DNA from: Nitrosospira multiformis
GTDB lineage: Bacteria; Pseudomonadota; Gammaproteobacteria; Burkholderiales; Nitrosomonadaceae
DNA length: 64,000 nucleotides
Direction of reading: 5' to 3'
Assembly: GCF_003050865.1 (NCBI RefSeq)
Contig: NZ_QAOK01000004.1
Location: 62,001 to 126,000, forward strand
Part shown: piece after piece, positions 9,211 to 17,950 of the stretch
Numbering within the stretch: position 1 is the stretch's first letter
Layout of the letters: the number at the start of each line of letters is the position of its first letter
Translations under genes and position numbers: made by a program
Notes under the pieces: generated by a model
Databases searched by the model: none
Told to the model about the DNA's origin: nothing
Seen by the model: the letters and a program-made list of their open reading frames with translations, nothing else

Positions 9211-9264
9211 GTAGGTCGATTCTGCCGGACGATGAAAATGTTGTCGGGCAGAGTCCCCACCTAC
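9211..9264. repeat. Nested inverted repeat in the 9156-9531 gap
   Basis: The outer arms GTAGGT/ACCTAC (9211-9216, 9259-9264) enclose inner arms TCTGCC/GGCAGA (9221-9226, 9247-9252), which extend by GAC/GTC after a mismatch. No T-run follows. It may be a weak terminator for the giant oxidoreductase or a structured RNA or repeat. Nothing else recognisable lies in this 376-base gap, apart from the pntAA ribosome binding site AAAGGGAGA just before 9532. Confidence 0.3.
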
Positions 9265-9531
9265 ACTTCCGCACTTCCATGAATTGTTACAACCAGAAGT
9301 GCGCGAATCCGGAATCGGAATCATTTCATGCTCGCGCTGATCTCCTCTGCAGGAATGGTTATCGGAAAGTTGGAGAAAAGAATCGGTTTTCATTTGATCG
9401 AGCACTGCATTGTGCCCAGGTTCATTTATAATTCGGGGTTTTTGTTGGAACAGGGCTCCGCGACAGGTGCAAGGGGCTTTTCACCTCGCCACCGGGCGTG
9501 GCGCATACAAGAAAGATAAAGGGAGATATTC

Positions 9532-10659
9532 ATGCATATAGGAATACCGGCAGAGACCCGTGGGGGAGAGACCCGGGTTGCCGCCACGCCGGAGACGGTC
9601 AAGAAATTTACCGCCAAAGGTTTGCATGTCGTTCTGGTACAGTCCGGCGCGGGTGCGGGCGCGAGCATACCGGACGCGGAATACCAGGCTGCCGGCGCAA
9701 GTATTGTGACTGATCCCGGTGAGTTGTATGGCCAGTCTCAGATCGTGCTCAAGGTGCGCGCGCCCGAGGCGGCTGAGCTCGCATTGATGCGCAAGGATGC
9801 GGTATTGATTGGACTGCTTTCTCCGCATCAGGCCGAGGGCATCGAAACCCTCGCCGCTCACGGCATTACCGCTTTTTCGATGGAAAAGCTGCCGCGTATC
9901 TCGCGTGCCCAGAGCATGGACGTGCTGTCGTCGCAGGCCAACATCGCCGGATACAAGGCGGTGCTCATGGCGGCCAACATTTATCAGAAATTTTTTCCCA
10001 TGCTGATGACAGCGGCGGGCACGGTAAAGGCGGCGAGAGTATTGGTTCTGGGTGCAGGAGTGGCGGGATTGCAGGCCATTGCCACCGCTAAGCGGCTGGG
10101 AGCGGTAATCGAAGCATTCGATGTGCGCCCGGCCGCCAAGGAACAGGTGGAAAGCCTGGGCGCCAAGTTTGTCGAGGTTTCGCTCAGCGACGAGGAAAAG
10201 GCGCAAGCGGAAACCACGGGCGGGTACGCACGTGAAATGTCGGAGGATTACAAACGCCGTCAGGGCGAACTGGTGCACCAGCGTGCCTCAGCAGCCGACA
10301 TCATCATTACGACGGCACTGATTCCCGGCCGCCCGGCGCCTGTGCTGATCAGGGAAGAAACGGTGCGTGCGATGAAACCGGGTTCTGTCATTGTCGACTT
10401 GGCGGTTGAAGCCGGTGGTAACTGCCCCTTGTCTGAATTGAACAAGGTCGTCGTGAAACATGGCGTGCATCTCGTCGGCATTGCCAATCTGCCCGGACTG
10501 GTGGCCGCCGATTCCAGCGCCCTGTATGCGCGCAACCTGATGAATTTCCTCAACCTGATGCTCGACGCAAAGACGGGCGAATTGAACATAAATCGTGAAG
10601 ACGAAATCATCGCCGGAACCTTGGTGTGCGCCAATGGGGAAGTTATCGGGAAAACCTGA
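9532..10659 (+). CDS. pntAA: NAD(P) transhydrogenase subunit alpha part 1 (NAD-binding domain I)
   Basis: NAD(H)-binding subunit of the proton-translocating transhydrogenase, which uses the proton gradient to drive NADPH formation from NADH. The 375-residue protein begins MHIGIPAETRGGETRVAATP, typical of the alanine dehydrogenase/PNT N-terminal domain, and holds the nucleotide site VLVLGAGVAGLQAI at about residues 170-185. It ends without the membrane segments, which sit in the separate next gene, the split alpha arrangement. A ribosome binding site GGGAG lies 7 bases before the ATG. It forms an operon with 10764-11069 and 11073-12452. Confidence 0.95.
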   Translation: MHIGIPAETRGGETRVAATPETVKKFTAKGLHVVLVQSGAGAGASIPDAEYQAAGASIVTDPGELYGQSQIVLKVRAPEAAELALMRKDAVLIGLLSPHQAEGIETLAAHGITAFSMEKLPRISRAQSMDVLSSQANIAGYKAVLMAANIYQKFFPMLMTAAGTVKAARVLVLGAGVAGLQAIATAKRLGAVIEAFDVRPAAKEQVESLGAKFVEVSLSDEEKAQAETTGGYAREMSEDYKRRQGELVHQRASAADIIITTALIPGRPAPVLIREETVRAMKPGSVIVDLAVEAGGNCPLSELNKVVVKHGVHLVGIANLPGLVAADSSALYARNLMNFLNLMLDAKTGELNINREDEIIAGTLVCANGEVIGKT

Positions 10660-10763
10660 AAGGACACGGACCCGGACTGAAAAGCAGTCCATAAGTTTTT
10701 ATCGCTGCTTTTCCTCCCCTGGCTCGGTCCTGGTAAAAAATTAATAGATTAGAAGGAGCGATC

Positions 10764-11069
10764 ATGATTGGCGAAATTGACCCAACCATTATTAATCTCA
10801 CGGTATTCGTGCTGGCCGTGTTCGTGGGGTATCACGTGGTCTGGAATGTGACTCCGGCCCTGCACACGCCATTGATGTCGGTGACCAACGCGATTTCCGG
10901 CATCATTCTCGTCGGCGCCATGCTCGCCGCCGGGCCGGCGGAAACCGACTGGGGCGTATGGCTGGGGGCTGCCGCGGTAACGCTGGCTGCGATCAACGTA
11001 TTCGGCGGATTTCTTGTTACCCAGCGGATGCTGGAAATGTTCAGAAAAAAAGATAAAAAAGGAAGCTAG
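10764..11069 (+). CDS. pntAB: NAD(P) transhydrogenase subunit alpha part 2 (membrane domain)
   Basis: A small integral membrane subunit of 101 residues with three hydrophobic segments (about 8-28, 36-56 and 64-84), matching the C-terminal membrane part of PntA in organisms with a split alpha subunit. It helps form the proton path with PntB. The start is preceded by AGAAGGAG. The following gene starts 4 bases after its stop, so the two are translationally close. Confidence 0.93.
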   Translation: MIGEIDPTIINLTVFVLAVFVGYHVVWNVTPALHTPLMSVTNAISGIILVGAMLAAGPAETDWGVWLGAAAVTLAAINVFGGFLVTQRMLEMFRKKDKKGS

Positions 11070-11072
11070 TCA

Positions 11073-12452
11073 ATGTCGGCAAATACGGTCGCTCTCGCGT
11101 ATCTTATCGCTTCGGTTTTCTTCATCCTGGCGCTAAAAGGTTTAAGCTCGCCGCTCTCCGCCCGACGCGGGAATATGTTCGGGATCATCGGAATGGTAAT
11201 CGCGGTCATTACCACGCTTACCATCACCAGGAACTGGGCGCTGATCATTGTCTGTATCGCATTGGGGGGCGCCATTGGTGCTGTTGTGGCGCGACGTGTG
11301 CAGATGACCGCGATGCCGGAACTGGTCGCGTTCATGCACTCCCTCGTCGGTCTGGCGGCGGTATTCATCGCCATCGCCGCAGTCAATAATCCCGCTTCCT
11401 TTGGCCTGCCCGAGATATTGCCGATGGGCAGCAAGCTGGAACTGTTCCTCGGCACATTCATCGGCGCAATGACCTGGTCGGGTTCGGTGATAGCCTTCCT
11501 CAAATTGTCAGGCCGGATGAGTGGTGCACCCATCACCTTCAACGGTCAGCATAGGGTCAATCTGGTCATGGCGATCGTCATGGTTGGGTTCGGCCTGTGG
11601 TTTTTCTTCAGCGCCACCACGAACTGGACTGCCTTCGCCACCATGACCGCGATTGCGTTCGTGCTCGGCTTTCTCATCATCATCCCGATTGGCGGCGCTG
11701 ACATGCCCGTGGTCATTTCCATGCTTAATTCCTACTCTGGCTGGGCCGCGGCCGGTATCGGGTTCTCGCTTGGCAATCCCATGCTGATCATCGCGGGATC
11801 ACTGGTGGGCAGTTCAGGCGCGATCCTGTCCTATATCATGTGCAAGGCGATGAACCGCCCATTCCTCTCCGTCATACTGGGCGGGTTCGGGAGTGAGGGG
11901 GGGGCCGCCGTGGCAGGTGATGGGACGCAGAAAACCTACCGTAGCGGCAGCGCGGACGATGCCGCTTTCATCATGGGAAATGCTGACAGCGTCATCATCG
12001 TGCCGGGCTACGGACTGGCCGTGGCCAGGGCGCAGCATGCAGTGAAGGAACTGGCGGAAATGCTGCATAAGAAAGGCGTGAATGTGCGTTTTGCCATCCA
12101 TCCTGTTGCAGGACGCATGCCGGGGCACATGAACGTGCTGCTGGCGGAAGCCGAGATACCGTATGAGCAGGTGCTGGAGATGGATGAGATCAACAGCGAT
12201 TTTTCCAATACCGACGTGGTGCTTGTGCTTGGCGCAAACGACGTGGTGAATCCGGCGGCAAATGTGCCGGGCAGCCCGATCTACGGCATGCCCATTCTGG
12301 ACGCGCATAAGGCGCGTACGGTAATGGTGGTCAAACGCAGCATGGCTGCGGGTTATGCCGGCCTGGACAACGATCTCTTCTATATGGACAAGACCATGAT
12401 GATATTCGGGGATGCCAAGAAGGTCGTCGAAGACATGGTCAAGGCCCTATAG
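11073..12452 (+). CDS. pntB: NAD(P) transhydrogenase subunit beta
   Basis: NADP(H)-binding and membrane subunit completing the transhydrogenase. The 459-residue protein has multiple transmembrane helices through about residue 265, then the soluble domain III with the NADP site IIVPGYGLAVARAQHA and the family signature around AIHPVAGRMPGHMNVLLAEA. The length is normal. It is encoded 4 bases after pntAB. In an autotrophic ammonia oxidiser (inferred host) such an enzyme would be an important NADPH source for biosynthesis, including sulfite reduction; that link is inference. Confidence 0.96.
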   Translation: MSANTVALAYLIASVFFILALKGLSSPLSARRGNMFGIIGMVIAVITTLTITRNWALIIVCIALGGAIGAVVARRVQMTAMPELVAFMHSLVGLAAVFIAIAAVNNPASFGLPEILPMGSKLELFLGTFIGAMTWSGSVIAFLKLSGRMSGAPITFNGQHRVNLVMAIVMVGFGLWFFFSATTNWTAFATMTAIAFVLGFLIIIPIGGADMPVVISMLNSYSGWAAAGIGFSLGNPMLIIAGSLVGSSGAILSYIMCKAMNRPFLSVILGGFGSEGGAAVAGDGTQKTYRSGSADDAAFIMGNADSVIIVPGYGLAVARAQHAVKELAEMLHKKGVNVRFAIHPVAGRMPGHMNVLLAEAEIPYEQVLEMDEINSDFSNTDVVLVLGANDVVNPAANVPGSPIYGMPILDAHKARTVMVVKRSMAAGYAGLDNDLFYMDKTMMIFGDAKKVVEDMVKAL

Positions 12453-12500
12453 GTCGAACATCACCTGCAATTGGATGATGATGCCGGATGTAATGACGCA

Positions 12501-13259
12501 GTGAGCGCAATCAAGGGCTTTTCGGAAGAACTGTTCACTGCGGGCGACCATGCATTCCCGATTTTCCGGAAAGGTGGAGGGTACGGCGTCATCCTCCTGC
12601 ACGAACTGCCGGGCCTCACATCGGAGACTGTCGAGTTTGCGGAGTGGTTGGCAGATCGGGGATTTCACGTTGTCATGCCACTTCTGTTCGGCAGGCCGCT
12701 CCAGTCCGTAACGCTCGGCCTGCTGAAAGCGCCTTTCGTATGCATACGGAAGGAGTTCAACATTCTTGCTGCTGGCAAATCGAGCAGCATCACAGTACCG
12801 CTTCGGGCTTTGTGCCGAGAAATACATGCAGAATGTGGCGGTCCCGGTGTGGGCGCCATCGGTATGTGCTATACGGGCGGATTTGTTCTGGCCATGATGC
12901 TCGAAGCATCCCTCCTCGCACCCGTGGCTGCCCAGCCGAGTCTGCCGTTCTTTCAACCCGAAGGGCTCGATATCGAACCCGAAGTGCTGGCCTTTGCATC
13001 CAGCCGCAAGGATACGATGTCGTTACTCGGACTCCGTTTCGAGGATGATGCGCATTGTCCCGCAGCTCGATTCAGGCGGCTGGAAGCCTCACTTCAATCT
13101 GCCCCGGGATCATCCGTTCCGCGCTTTCACTCTGTTACGGTACCCGGGAAAGCGCATTCCACCCTCACGCTGGATTATCCGGCAGCTCTCAAAGGTGGAG
13201 TCGATACGCGAAAGGCTGTGCTCCAGCACTTGCGCAAACAATTGCTCTGCTCCCCATAG
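12501..13259 (+). CDS. Dienelactone hydrolase-family alpha/beta hydrolase
   Basis: A cytoplasmic alpha/beta hydrolase of about 252 residues. The nucleophile elbow is GMCYTGG, with cysteine in place of serine as in dienelactone hydrolases. A His candidate lies in GKAHSTLT near the C-terminus, and acidic residues in FEDDAHC could complete the triad. HELPGLT and WLADRGFHVVMPLLFG are typical of the family. The real substrate is unknown. The start is uncertain: TTG at 12471 opens the frame 18 bases after pntB, while GTG at 12501 gives a more usual N-terminus. Proximity to pntB suggests cotranscription, but no functional tie is obvious. Confidence 0.75.
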   Translation: MSAIKGFSEELFTAGDHAFPIFRKGGGYGVILLHELPGLTSETVEFAEWLADRGFHVVMPLLFGRPLQSVTLGLLKAPFVCIRKEFNILAAGKSSSITVPLRALCREIHAECGGPGVGAIGMCYTGGFVLAMMLEASLLAPVAAQPSLPFFQPEGLDIEPEVLAFASSRKDTMSLLGLRFEDDAHCPAARFRRLEASLQSAPGSSVPRFHSVTVPGKAHSTLTLDYPAALKGGVDTRKAVLQHLRKQLLCSP

Positions 13260-13445
13260 TTCTACCGTTGCAACGCCCCGTCGAATATTTTTTTCGAGTG
13301 ATTTCATGCCGTTGTATACTTGTGAGAATGATGGGAAGCGCTTCCCGGCAGCTGTAGCCATTTATGCGCCATCTCTGCCAACCTTCCGAGGTTCAGTCGT
13401 ACAATAAAAAAACGCTCTCCTCGTTTTCTGATTACCCAGTTATAT

Positions 13446-14567
13446 ATGCCTATGCTGATCGGATTGCCCAAAGAAACGAAAGACCATGAAAACAGAGTCG
13501 CCATGACTCCAAGCAACGTCAAAGCATTGACGCGGCGTGGCCACCGCGTGCTTGTGCAAAGCGGGGCGGGAGAAGGCAGTTTTCTTTCGGATGATGAATA
13601 TCGCCTGGCAGGGGCTACGGTTGTCCCCCATGCGGAAGATGCGTGGGCAGCGCAGCTCGTGGTCAAGGTCAAGGAACCGACTCCTGCGGAATACGGTTAT
13701 CTGCATCGGGATATGATGCTTTTCACTTATCTTCATCTAGCCTCGGACCGCCCTCTTGTCGAGGCTCTGCTCGAGAGTTGCGTTACCGCTGTGGCTTACG
13801 AAACGGTGCAAACCGCAGATGGGAAATTGCCCCTGCTGGCGCCCATGAGCGAGGTGGCGGGACGCATGGCTACTCAAATCGGCGCGACCTATCTGCAAAA
13901 AACACAAGGGGGGCGAGGCGTGTTGATGGGCGGCGTTCCTGGTGTGGCCGCGGCCAACGTCGCCATTCTCGGTGCGGGCATCGTGGGAACGAATGCTGCG
14001 CGCGTCGCTGCGGGATGTGGGGCTCAGGTCACCGTGCTGGATGTGAGCCACGACCGTCTGAAATACCTGGATGACATATATCGCGGGCAGTTGCAGACGC
14101 GCTTCAGCGATGAATACAATATCGAGGAGGCGGTCTACAATGCCGATCTTGTCATCGGTGCGGTTTTGATCCCAGGGGGACGAACCCCCTGGCTGGTAAC
14201 GGCGGATATGTTGTCGAAAATGCGAAGAGGATCGGTCATCGTCGATGTGGCCGTGGATCAGGGGGGATGCATCGAAACAAGCCGACCCACTACCCACAGC
14301 AATCCAACCTATGAGATCGACGGGGTGGTGCATTATTGTGTCGCGAACATGCCCAGTGCCGTTCCTCGTACCAGCACCTTCGCGCTTAATATCCAGACGG
14401 CGATCTATACCGTACAGTTAGCAGATGAAGGCCTGGATGCGGTCAGAAAAAATCTGGCATTGAAATACGGAATGAACACGCATCGTGGATCGATCACTTA
14501 TCCCGCTATTGCGCAGGAATTTGATATGCGATATGTCGATCCCTTGCAGGCGCTGGGGAATGCCTGA
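13446..14567 (+). CDS. ald: Alanine dehydrogenase
   Basis: NAD-dependent enzyme interconverting L-alanine with pyruvate and ammonium. The 373-residue length is standard. The N-terminus MLIGLPKETKDHENRVAMTP is the family signature, the NAD site is VAILGAGIVGTNAARVAAG at about residue 170, and DVAVDQGGCIETSRPTTHS is the conserved C-terminal signature. In the inferred host it would be one way to assimilate ammonium. Its evolutionary relation to PntA, encoded about 3 kb upstream, is well known (shared fold), so their proximity may be chance or an old duplication. No convincing ribosome binding site is seen before the ATG. Confidence 0.95.
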   Translation: MPMLIGLPKETKDHENRVAMTPSNVKALTRRGHRVLVQSGAGEGSFLSDDEYRLAGATVVPHAEDAWAAQLVVKVKEPTPAEYGYLHRDMMLFTYLHLASDRPLVEALLESCVTAVAYETVQTADGKLPLLAPMSEVAGRMATQIGATYLQKTQGGRGVLMGGVPGVAAANVAILGAGIVGTNAARVAAGCGAQVTVLDVSHDRLKYLDDIYRGQLQTRFSDEYNIEEAVYNADLVIGAVLIPGGRTPWLVTADMLSKMRRGSVIVDVAVDQGGCIETSRPTTHSNPTYEIDGVVHYCVANMPSAVPRTSTFALNIQTAIYTVQLADEGLDAVRKNLALKYGMNTHRGSITYPAIAQEFDMRYVDPLQALGNA

Positions 14568-14908
14568 ATAAAACCCTAACCTGCGCAAATATTTTATGGA
14601 ATGGATCATGCAGCCATGAATGGCTGAGATGCTTCTCCGGTACCGGAGACGGAAATCCGAGCCATGATGCTTGCCGGATTGGGATTACCTGGCCAGCCAA
14701 GCGCGACCCGACGCCGAGGATCACATTAACTCGGTCCCGACACGCCCGGATTATTCAGCCCAAGCATTTTCACGCACCCGTAATAATAAAATAAACCTCT
14801 TTCCATGTCGGCGCACGCCGAATCCATACCGCTGATCGCGTTCCTGTATCAGTTCTTGACCCTGTTCAGGCGAATTCCCGATAAGCCCGGCAGAAAAAGG
14901 GGTTTATC
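14568..14908. other. Intergenic region between ald and the antiporter gene
   Basis: No coding frame, strong hairpin or repeat is evident in these 341 bases. The end holds an A- and G-rich stretch (AAAAAGGGG) that probably serves as the ribosome binding site of the antiporter gene. A promoter is expected here, but no convincing -35/-10 pair is seen. Confidence 0.4.
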
Positions 14909-16699
14909 ATGGTCTCCTTACTATCTCCGGCAAATCCCATGCCTCACAGTTTTACCCTGATCACTACCATTGCTGTCAGCTTCGGTCTTGCCCTGCTGAT
15001 GGGGGTGATCGCCAATCGACTGAAGTTGCCCGTCTTGGTGGGCTATCTGACTGCGGGCGTCATCATGAGCGCCCATACACCGGGGTTCGTGGCTGATATG
15101 GAGCTTTCAGGTCAACTGGCGGAAATCGGTGTCATTCTACTGATGTTCGGGGTGGGATTGCATTTCTCGCTCAAGGATCTGTTGGCGGTGCGCCGTATCG
15201 CTTTGCCTGGCGCCCTCGTTCAGATTAGCGTCGCTACGGCCTTCGGCGCCGCTGTTGCTCTCTCCTGGGGCTGGAATCCGGCCATCAGTATCGTATATGG
15301 CGTGTCGCTTTCGACCGCGAGCACCGTTGTATTGCTGAGAGCCCTGGAGCAGCGGGGCTTGCTCAAATCAGTCAATGGTTCGATTGCGGTGGGATGGCTG
15401 ATCGTTGAAGATATGGCGATGGTTCTTGTTCTTGTATTGCTGCCCCCGCTTGCGGACTGGTTGCACAGCGACGTGAGCGGTGCCACAACGGGTGTATCGA
15501 GCCTGGGTTTGCTGATCTCGGTCCTGGTTACTTTTGGCAAGGTGGCCATTTTCATTGCGCTGATGCTTGTCGTGGGGAGGCGTGTTTTTCCCAGATTGCT
15601 TTGGTATGTTGCCAGCACCAACTCCAACGAACTCTTCATCCTGAGTGTGATCGCTGTTGCGATAGGCATCGCCTATGGCTCAGCCATGCTATTCGGCGTT
15701 TCGTTCGCGCTGGGCGCATTCTTTGCCGGCATGGTCATGAGGGAATCGGATCTCAGTCATCGCGCCGCTCATGAATCGCTGCCCCTTCGGGACGCATTCT
15801 CGGTTTTATTTTTTGTCTCCGTGGGAATGCTGTTCGATCCCGATGTACTGATAGAGCAACCTTTTCACGTGGTCGCCACACTCGGCATCATCATCATTGT
15901 CAAGTCGCTCGCTGCCTTCCTGCTGGTACTCGCCTTCCGCTATCCCTTGAATACGGCGCTTACTGTATCAGCCAGCCTGGCCCAGATCGGTGAATTCTCG
16001 TTTATCCTTGCCGGTCTGGGAGTGTCGCTCGGACTCCTGCCGGTCGAAGCGCAGAGTCTAATACTCGCGGGAGCCTTCATCTCAATCACATTGAATCCGC
16101 TGGTATTCAAGCTGATTGAACCGGCGCAGGCATGGATACGTTCCCGTTCCGGAGTGGCGCGTATCCTTGAACGTTCGGACGATCCCCTGGCGGAGTTGCC
16201 GACCACTGTCACATCAAGTTATGTTACGAGTCACGTCGTGCTGGTGGGATATGGGCGCGTAGGCGAGCGCATCGGTGAAACGCTCAGGAAAGAGAGTATT
16301 CCCCTGGTTGTAGCCGAGCAAAATCGGGAGACCGTCGAAGGGTTGCGCAAGCGCGGCATTCACGCCGTCGCTGGAGACGCCGCGGAGCCCGCGGTGCTTA
16401 TCCAGGCGCATATCGCGCGGGCCGCGATGCTGGTGATCGCGGTTCCCGATACACTACGCGCTCGCCGAATGATCGAAACTGCACGTATACTTAACCCGCC
16501 GATCGGGATTATTGTGCGTACGCACAACGAAGAAGAGGCAGCGCTACTGAGAAAGGAAAGCGGGGGAATGGTGTTTCTCGGGGAACACGAACTTGCGTCC
16601 AGCATGGTCCGGCATGTGCTGGCGAACTTCCCCAAAGCCGACATGGATGCCGAGCATGAGATACACGAACAGATAAAGCGGCCTCAAGGTTTGACTTAG
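14909..16699 (+). CDS. CPA2-family cation:proton antiporter (KefB/YbaL-like) with C-terminal RCK domain
   Basis: Inner-membrane monovalent cation/proton antiporter or gated K+ efflux protein. The 596-residue sequence has about 12 hydrophobic segments through residue 395, including the conserved VLLMFGVGLHFSLKDL and STASTVVLLRALEQRG blocks of the family. It is followed by a TrkA-N nucleotide-binding domain (HVVLVGYGRVGERIGETL, about residue 443) that typically binds NAD(H). Two possible starts exist: ATG at 14909 and an internal ATG at 14939 (MPHSFTLIT), just before the first helix. It stands alone on its strand, with an ArsC-family gene 97 bases later. Confidence 0.88.
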   Translation: MVSLLSPANPMPHSFTLITTIAVSFGLALLMGVIANRLKLPVLVGYLTAGVIMSAHTPGFVADMELSGQLAEIGVILLMFGVGLHFSLKDLLAVRRIALPGALVQISVATAFGAAVALSWGWNPAISIVYGVSLSTASTVVLLRALEQRGLLKSVNGSIAVGWLIVEDMAMVLVLVLLPPLADWLHSDVSGATTGVSSLGLLISVLVTFGKVAIFIALMLVVGRRVFPRLLWYVASTNSNELFILSVIAVAIGIAYGSAMLFGVSFALGAFFAGMVMRESDLSHRAAHESLPLRDAFSVLFFVSVGMLFDPDVLIEQPFHVVATLGIIIIVKSLAAFLLVLAFRYPLNTALTVSASLAQIGEFSFILAGLGVSLGLLPVEAQSLILAGAFISITLNPLVFKLIEPAQAWIRSRSGVARILERSDDPLAELPTTVTSSYVTSHVVLVGYGRVGERIGETLRKESIPLVVAEQNRETVEGLRKRGIHAVAGDAAEPAVLIQAHIARAAMLVIAVPDTLRARRMIETARILNPPIGIIVRTHNEEEAALLRKESGGMVFLGEHELASSMVRHVLANFPKADMDAEHEIHEQIKRPQGLT

Positions 16700-16795
16700 G
16701 GTTTGACTTGAATGTGTTTTCATCGTTTCGCAGCGTGAATTACCGGATCCCGGTAGAGGTTCGGGGTCCAGGAAGGAGATAGGAAGGAGAATTCA

Positions 16796-17161
16796 ATGAC
16801 TGACAGGATCACCATTTATCAGAAACCGACATGCAGTAAATGCAGGGCGACGCTCGCTCTGCTGAAAGAAAGCGGGGAAGAGTTCGATGCAGTGAACTAT
16901 TATGACGCCCGGCTGACCGTTGAACGGCTGCGCGAACTGATTGACAAGCTTGGTATTCCGGTAATGGATGTATTGCGTCGCGAGGAATCGCTCGCACACG
17001 ACCTCAAGCTTGTCGAGCGGCACCAGGCAGGGCAGTTATCCGATGAGGAATTGATGAAAATCATGGTGGAGAACCCGGACCTCATTCAGCGTCCGATCGT
17101 TGTAAGAGGCAATCAGGCGGTGCTGTGCCGTCCGCCGGAGAATGTAACGAAGTTGTTGTAA
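16796..17161 (+). CDS. ArsC-family thioredoxin-fold reductase
   Basis: A small (121 residues) protein of the ArsC/Spx/YffB thioredoxin-like family. The N-terminal YQKPTCSKCRATL provides the catalytic cysteine, and RPIVV matches the arsenate reductase substrate-binding arginine region. No ars operon surrounds it, so true arsenate reduction is only the default label; other ArsC-like oxidoreductase roles are possible. The leader carries a duplicated AGGAAGGAGA motif, giving two Shine-Dalgarno sequences, the second well spaced before the ATG. Confidence 0.82.
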   Translation: MTDRITIYQKPTCSKCRATLALLKESGEEFDAVNYYDARLTVERLRELIDKLGIPVMDVLRREESLAHDLKLVERHQAGQLSDEELMKIMVENPDLIQRPIVVRGNQAVLCRPPENVTKLL

Positions 17162-17282
17162 CATATCCTCTTCAAAGTCGGCATCCCTTGGCGCGGCTTG
17201 CACCCATGAAAGGGATGCACCCTGGAGCCGGGGAAACTCGCGAATCAATTTGTGATATGCTACCCATGTACGGAAAGCGATA

Positions 17283-17750
17283 ATGAATTTCAGGTTAATC
17301 AAAGCGTTAAGGATAATTTCCTGCCTTATTCCCGCTGCTCTGGCGGGAGCTACTGCTACTGCTACTGCTACTGCTACTGCTACTGCTACTGCTACTGCTG
17401 CGGAAGCCGAATGTTCCGGATGCCTTTGCCCTGGAAATCCCTGCCGATTGTGTCCATTGCCACCTTCATCAAAAAATGCTTCTGCGATGCAGGACGAGCA
17501 GGACGAGCAGGACGAGTCGGATGTCTGTCGCAAGATCAGGGAAAAAGTGCCACCTGTTTCCGCAAATACCGACCCGGACGAGCATTACGCGAGCCTGGAT
17601 AAATCGATCATGGAATGTGTAAGAAATGGTGGTGACGTTGTCATGAATTCACGACGGAACAAGGAGTTTCCTTCCAAGCATTATTGCAAATCTTATCTTG
17701 CTCCCGGCGCCTCCAGTGCCCCAGCGAATTCGTCCAGGACGAAAAAATAG
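17283..17750 (+). CDS. Small secreted cysteine-rich protein with an (Ala-Thr)n microsatellite tract
   Basis: I do not recognise a family. The 155-residue product starts with a good signal peptide (positive start, hydrophobic ALRIISCLIPAALAGA), then an Ala-Thr dipeptide tract of eight and a half units, a Cys/Pro-rich segment (ECSGCLCPGNPCRLCP), a DEQ-DEQ-DES acidic repeat, and a polar tail with two further cysteines. GGAAAG lies 6 bases before the ATG. Other frames through the repeat encode Cys-Tyr or Ala-Val runs but have no signal or start context, so I chose this frame. Export to the periplasm or outside is likely; function is unknown. Confidence 0.55.
   Translation: MNFRLIKALRIISCLIPAALAGATATATATATATATATAAEAECSGCLCPGNPCRLCPLPPSSKNASAMQDEQDEQDESDVCRKIREKVPPVSANTDPDEHYASLDKSIMECVRNGGDVVMNSRRNKEFPSKHYCKSYLAPGASSAPANSSRTKK
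17349..17399 (+). repeat. Hexanucleotide microsatellite (GCTACT) x 8.5
   Basis: 51 bases of perfect GCTACT units encode alternating Ala and Thr directly after the signal peptide of the small secreted protein. Because the unit is a multiple of three, slippage would change the tract length without breaking the frame. Confidence 0.95.
17490..17516 (+). repeat. 9-base tandem repeat CAGGACGAG x 3
   Basis: Three perfect copies in the same small gene encode the DEQ-DEQ-DE acidic tract; again a multiple of three. Confidence 0.9.
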
Positions 17751-17950
17751 AAATCAGAAAAGGCCGCATGCCCGGACTGGATAGCGTACTGGATAGAACA
17801 GTAAGCATCCTGCATCATCGCTGCCGGATCCCGGCACTTCCGATCGTTTGAACTGCCTCAATGGGGTTTTCCAGGCCTGAGTGGCAGGATCAGTATGAGG
17901 CAAGTGCAAATAAAATTACTCCGATTCCTCAAAGGAACCAAAGAAGAGAA

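Noticed and set aside
16796..17161. Arsenic resistance operon
   Set aside because: Only an ArsC-fold protein is present; no arsR, arsB or acr3 gene nearby.
17036..17533. Reverse frame encoding an Ala-Val repeat, and a forward frame encoding a Cys-Tyr repeat, through the microsatellite
   Set aside because: Any frame through a hexanucleotide repeat gives dipeptide runs; only the 17283 frame has a signal peptide and a ribosome binding site.
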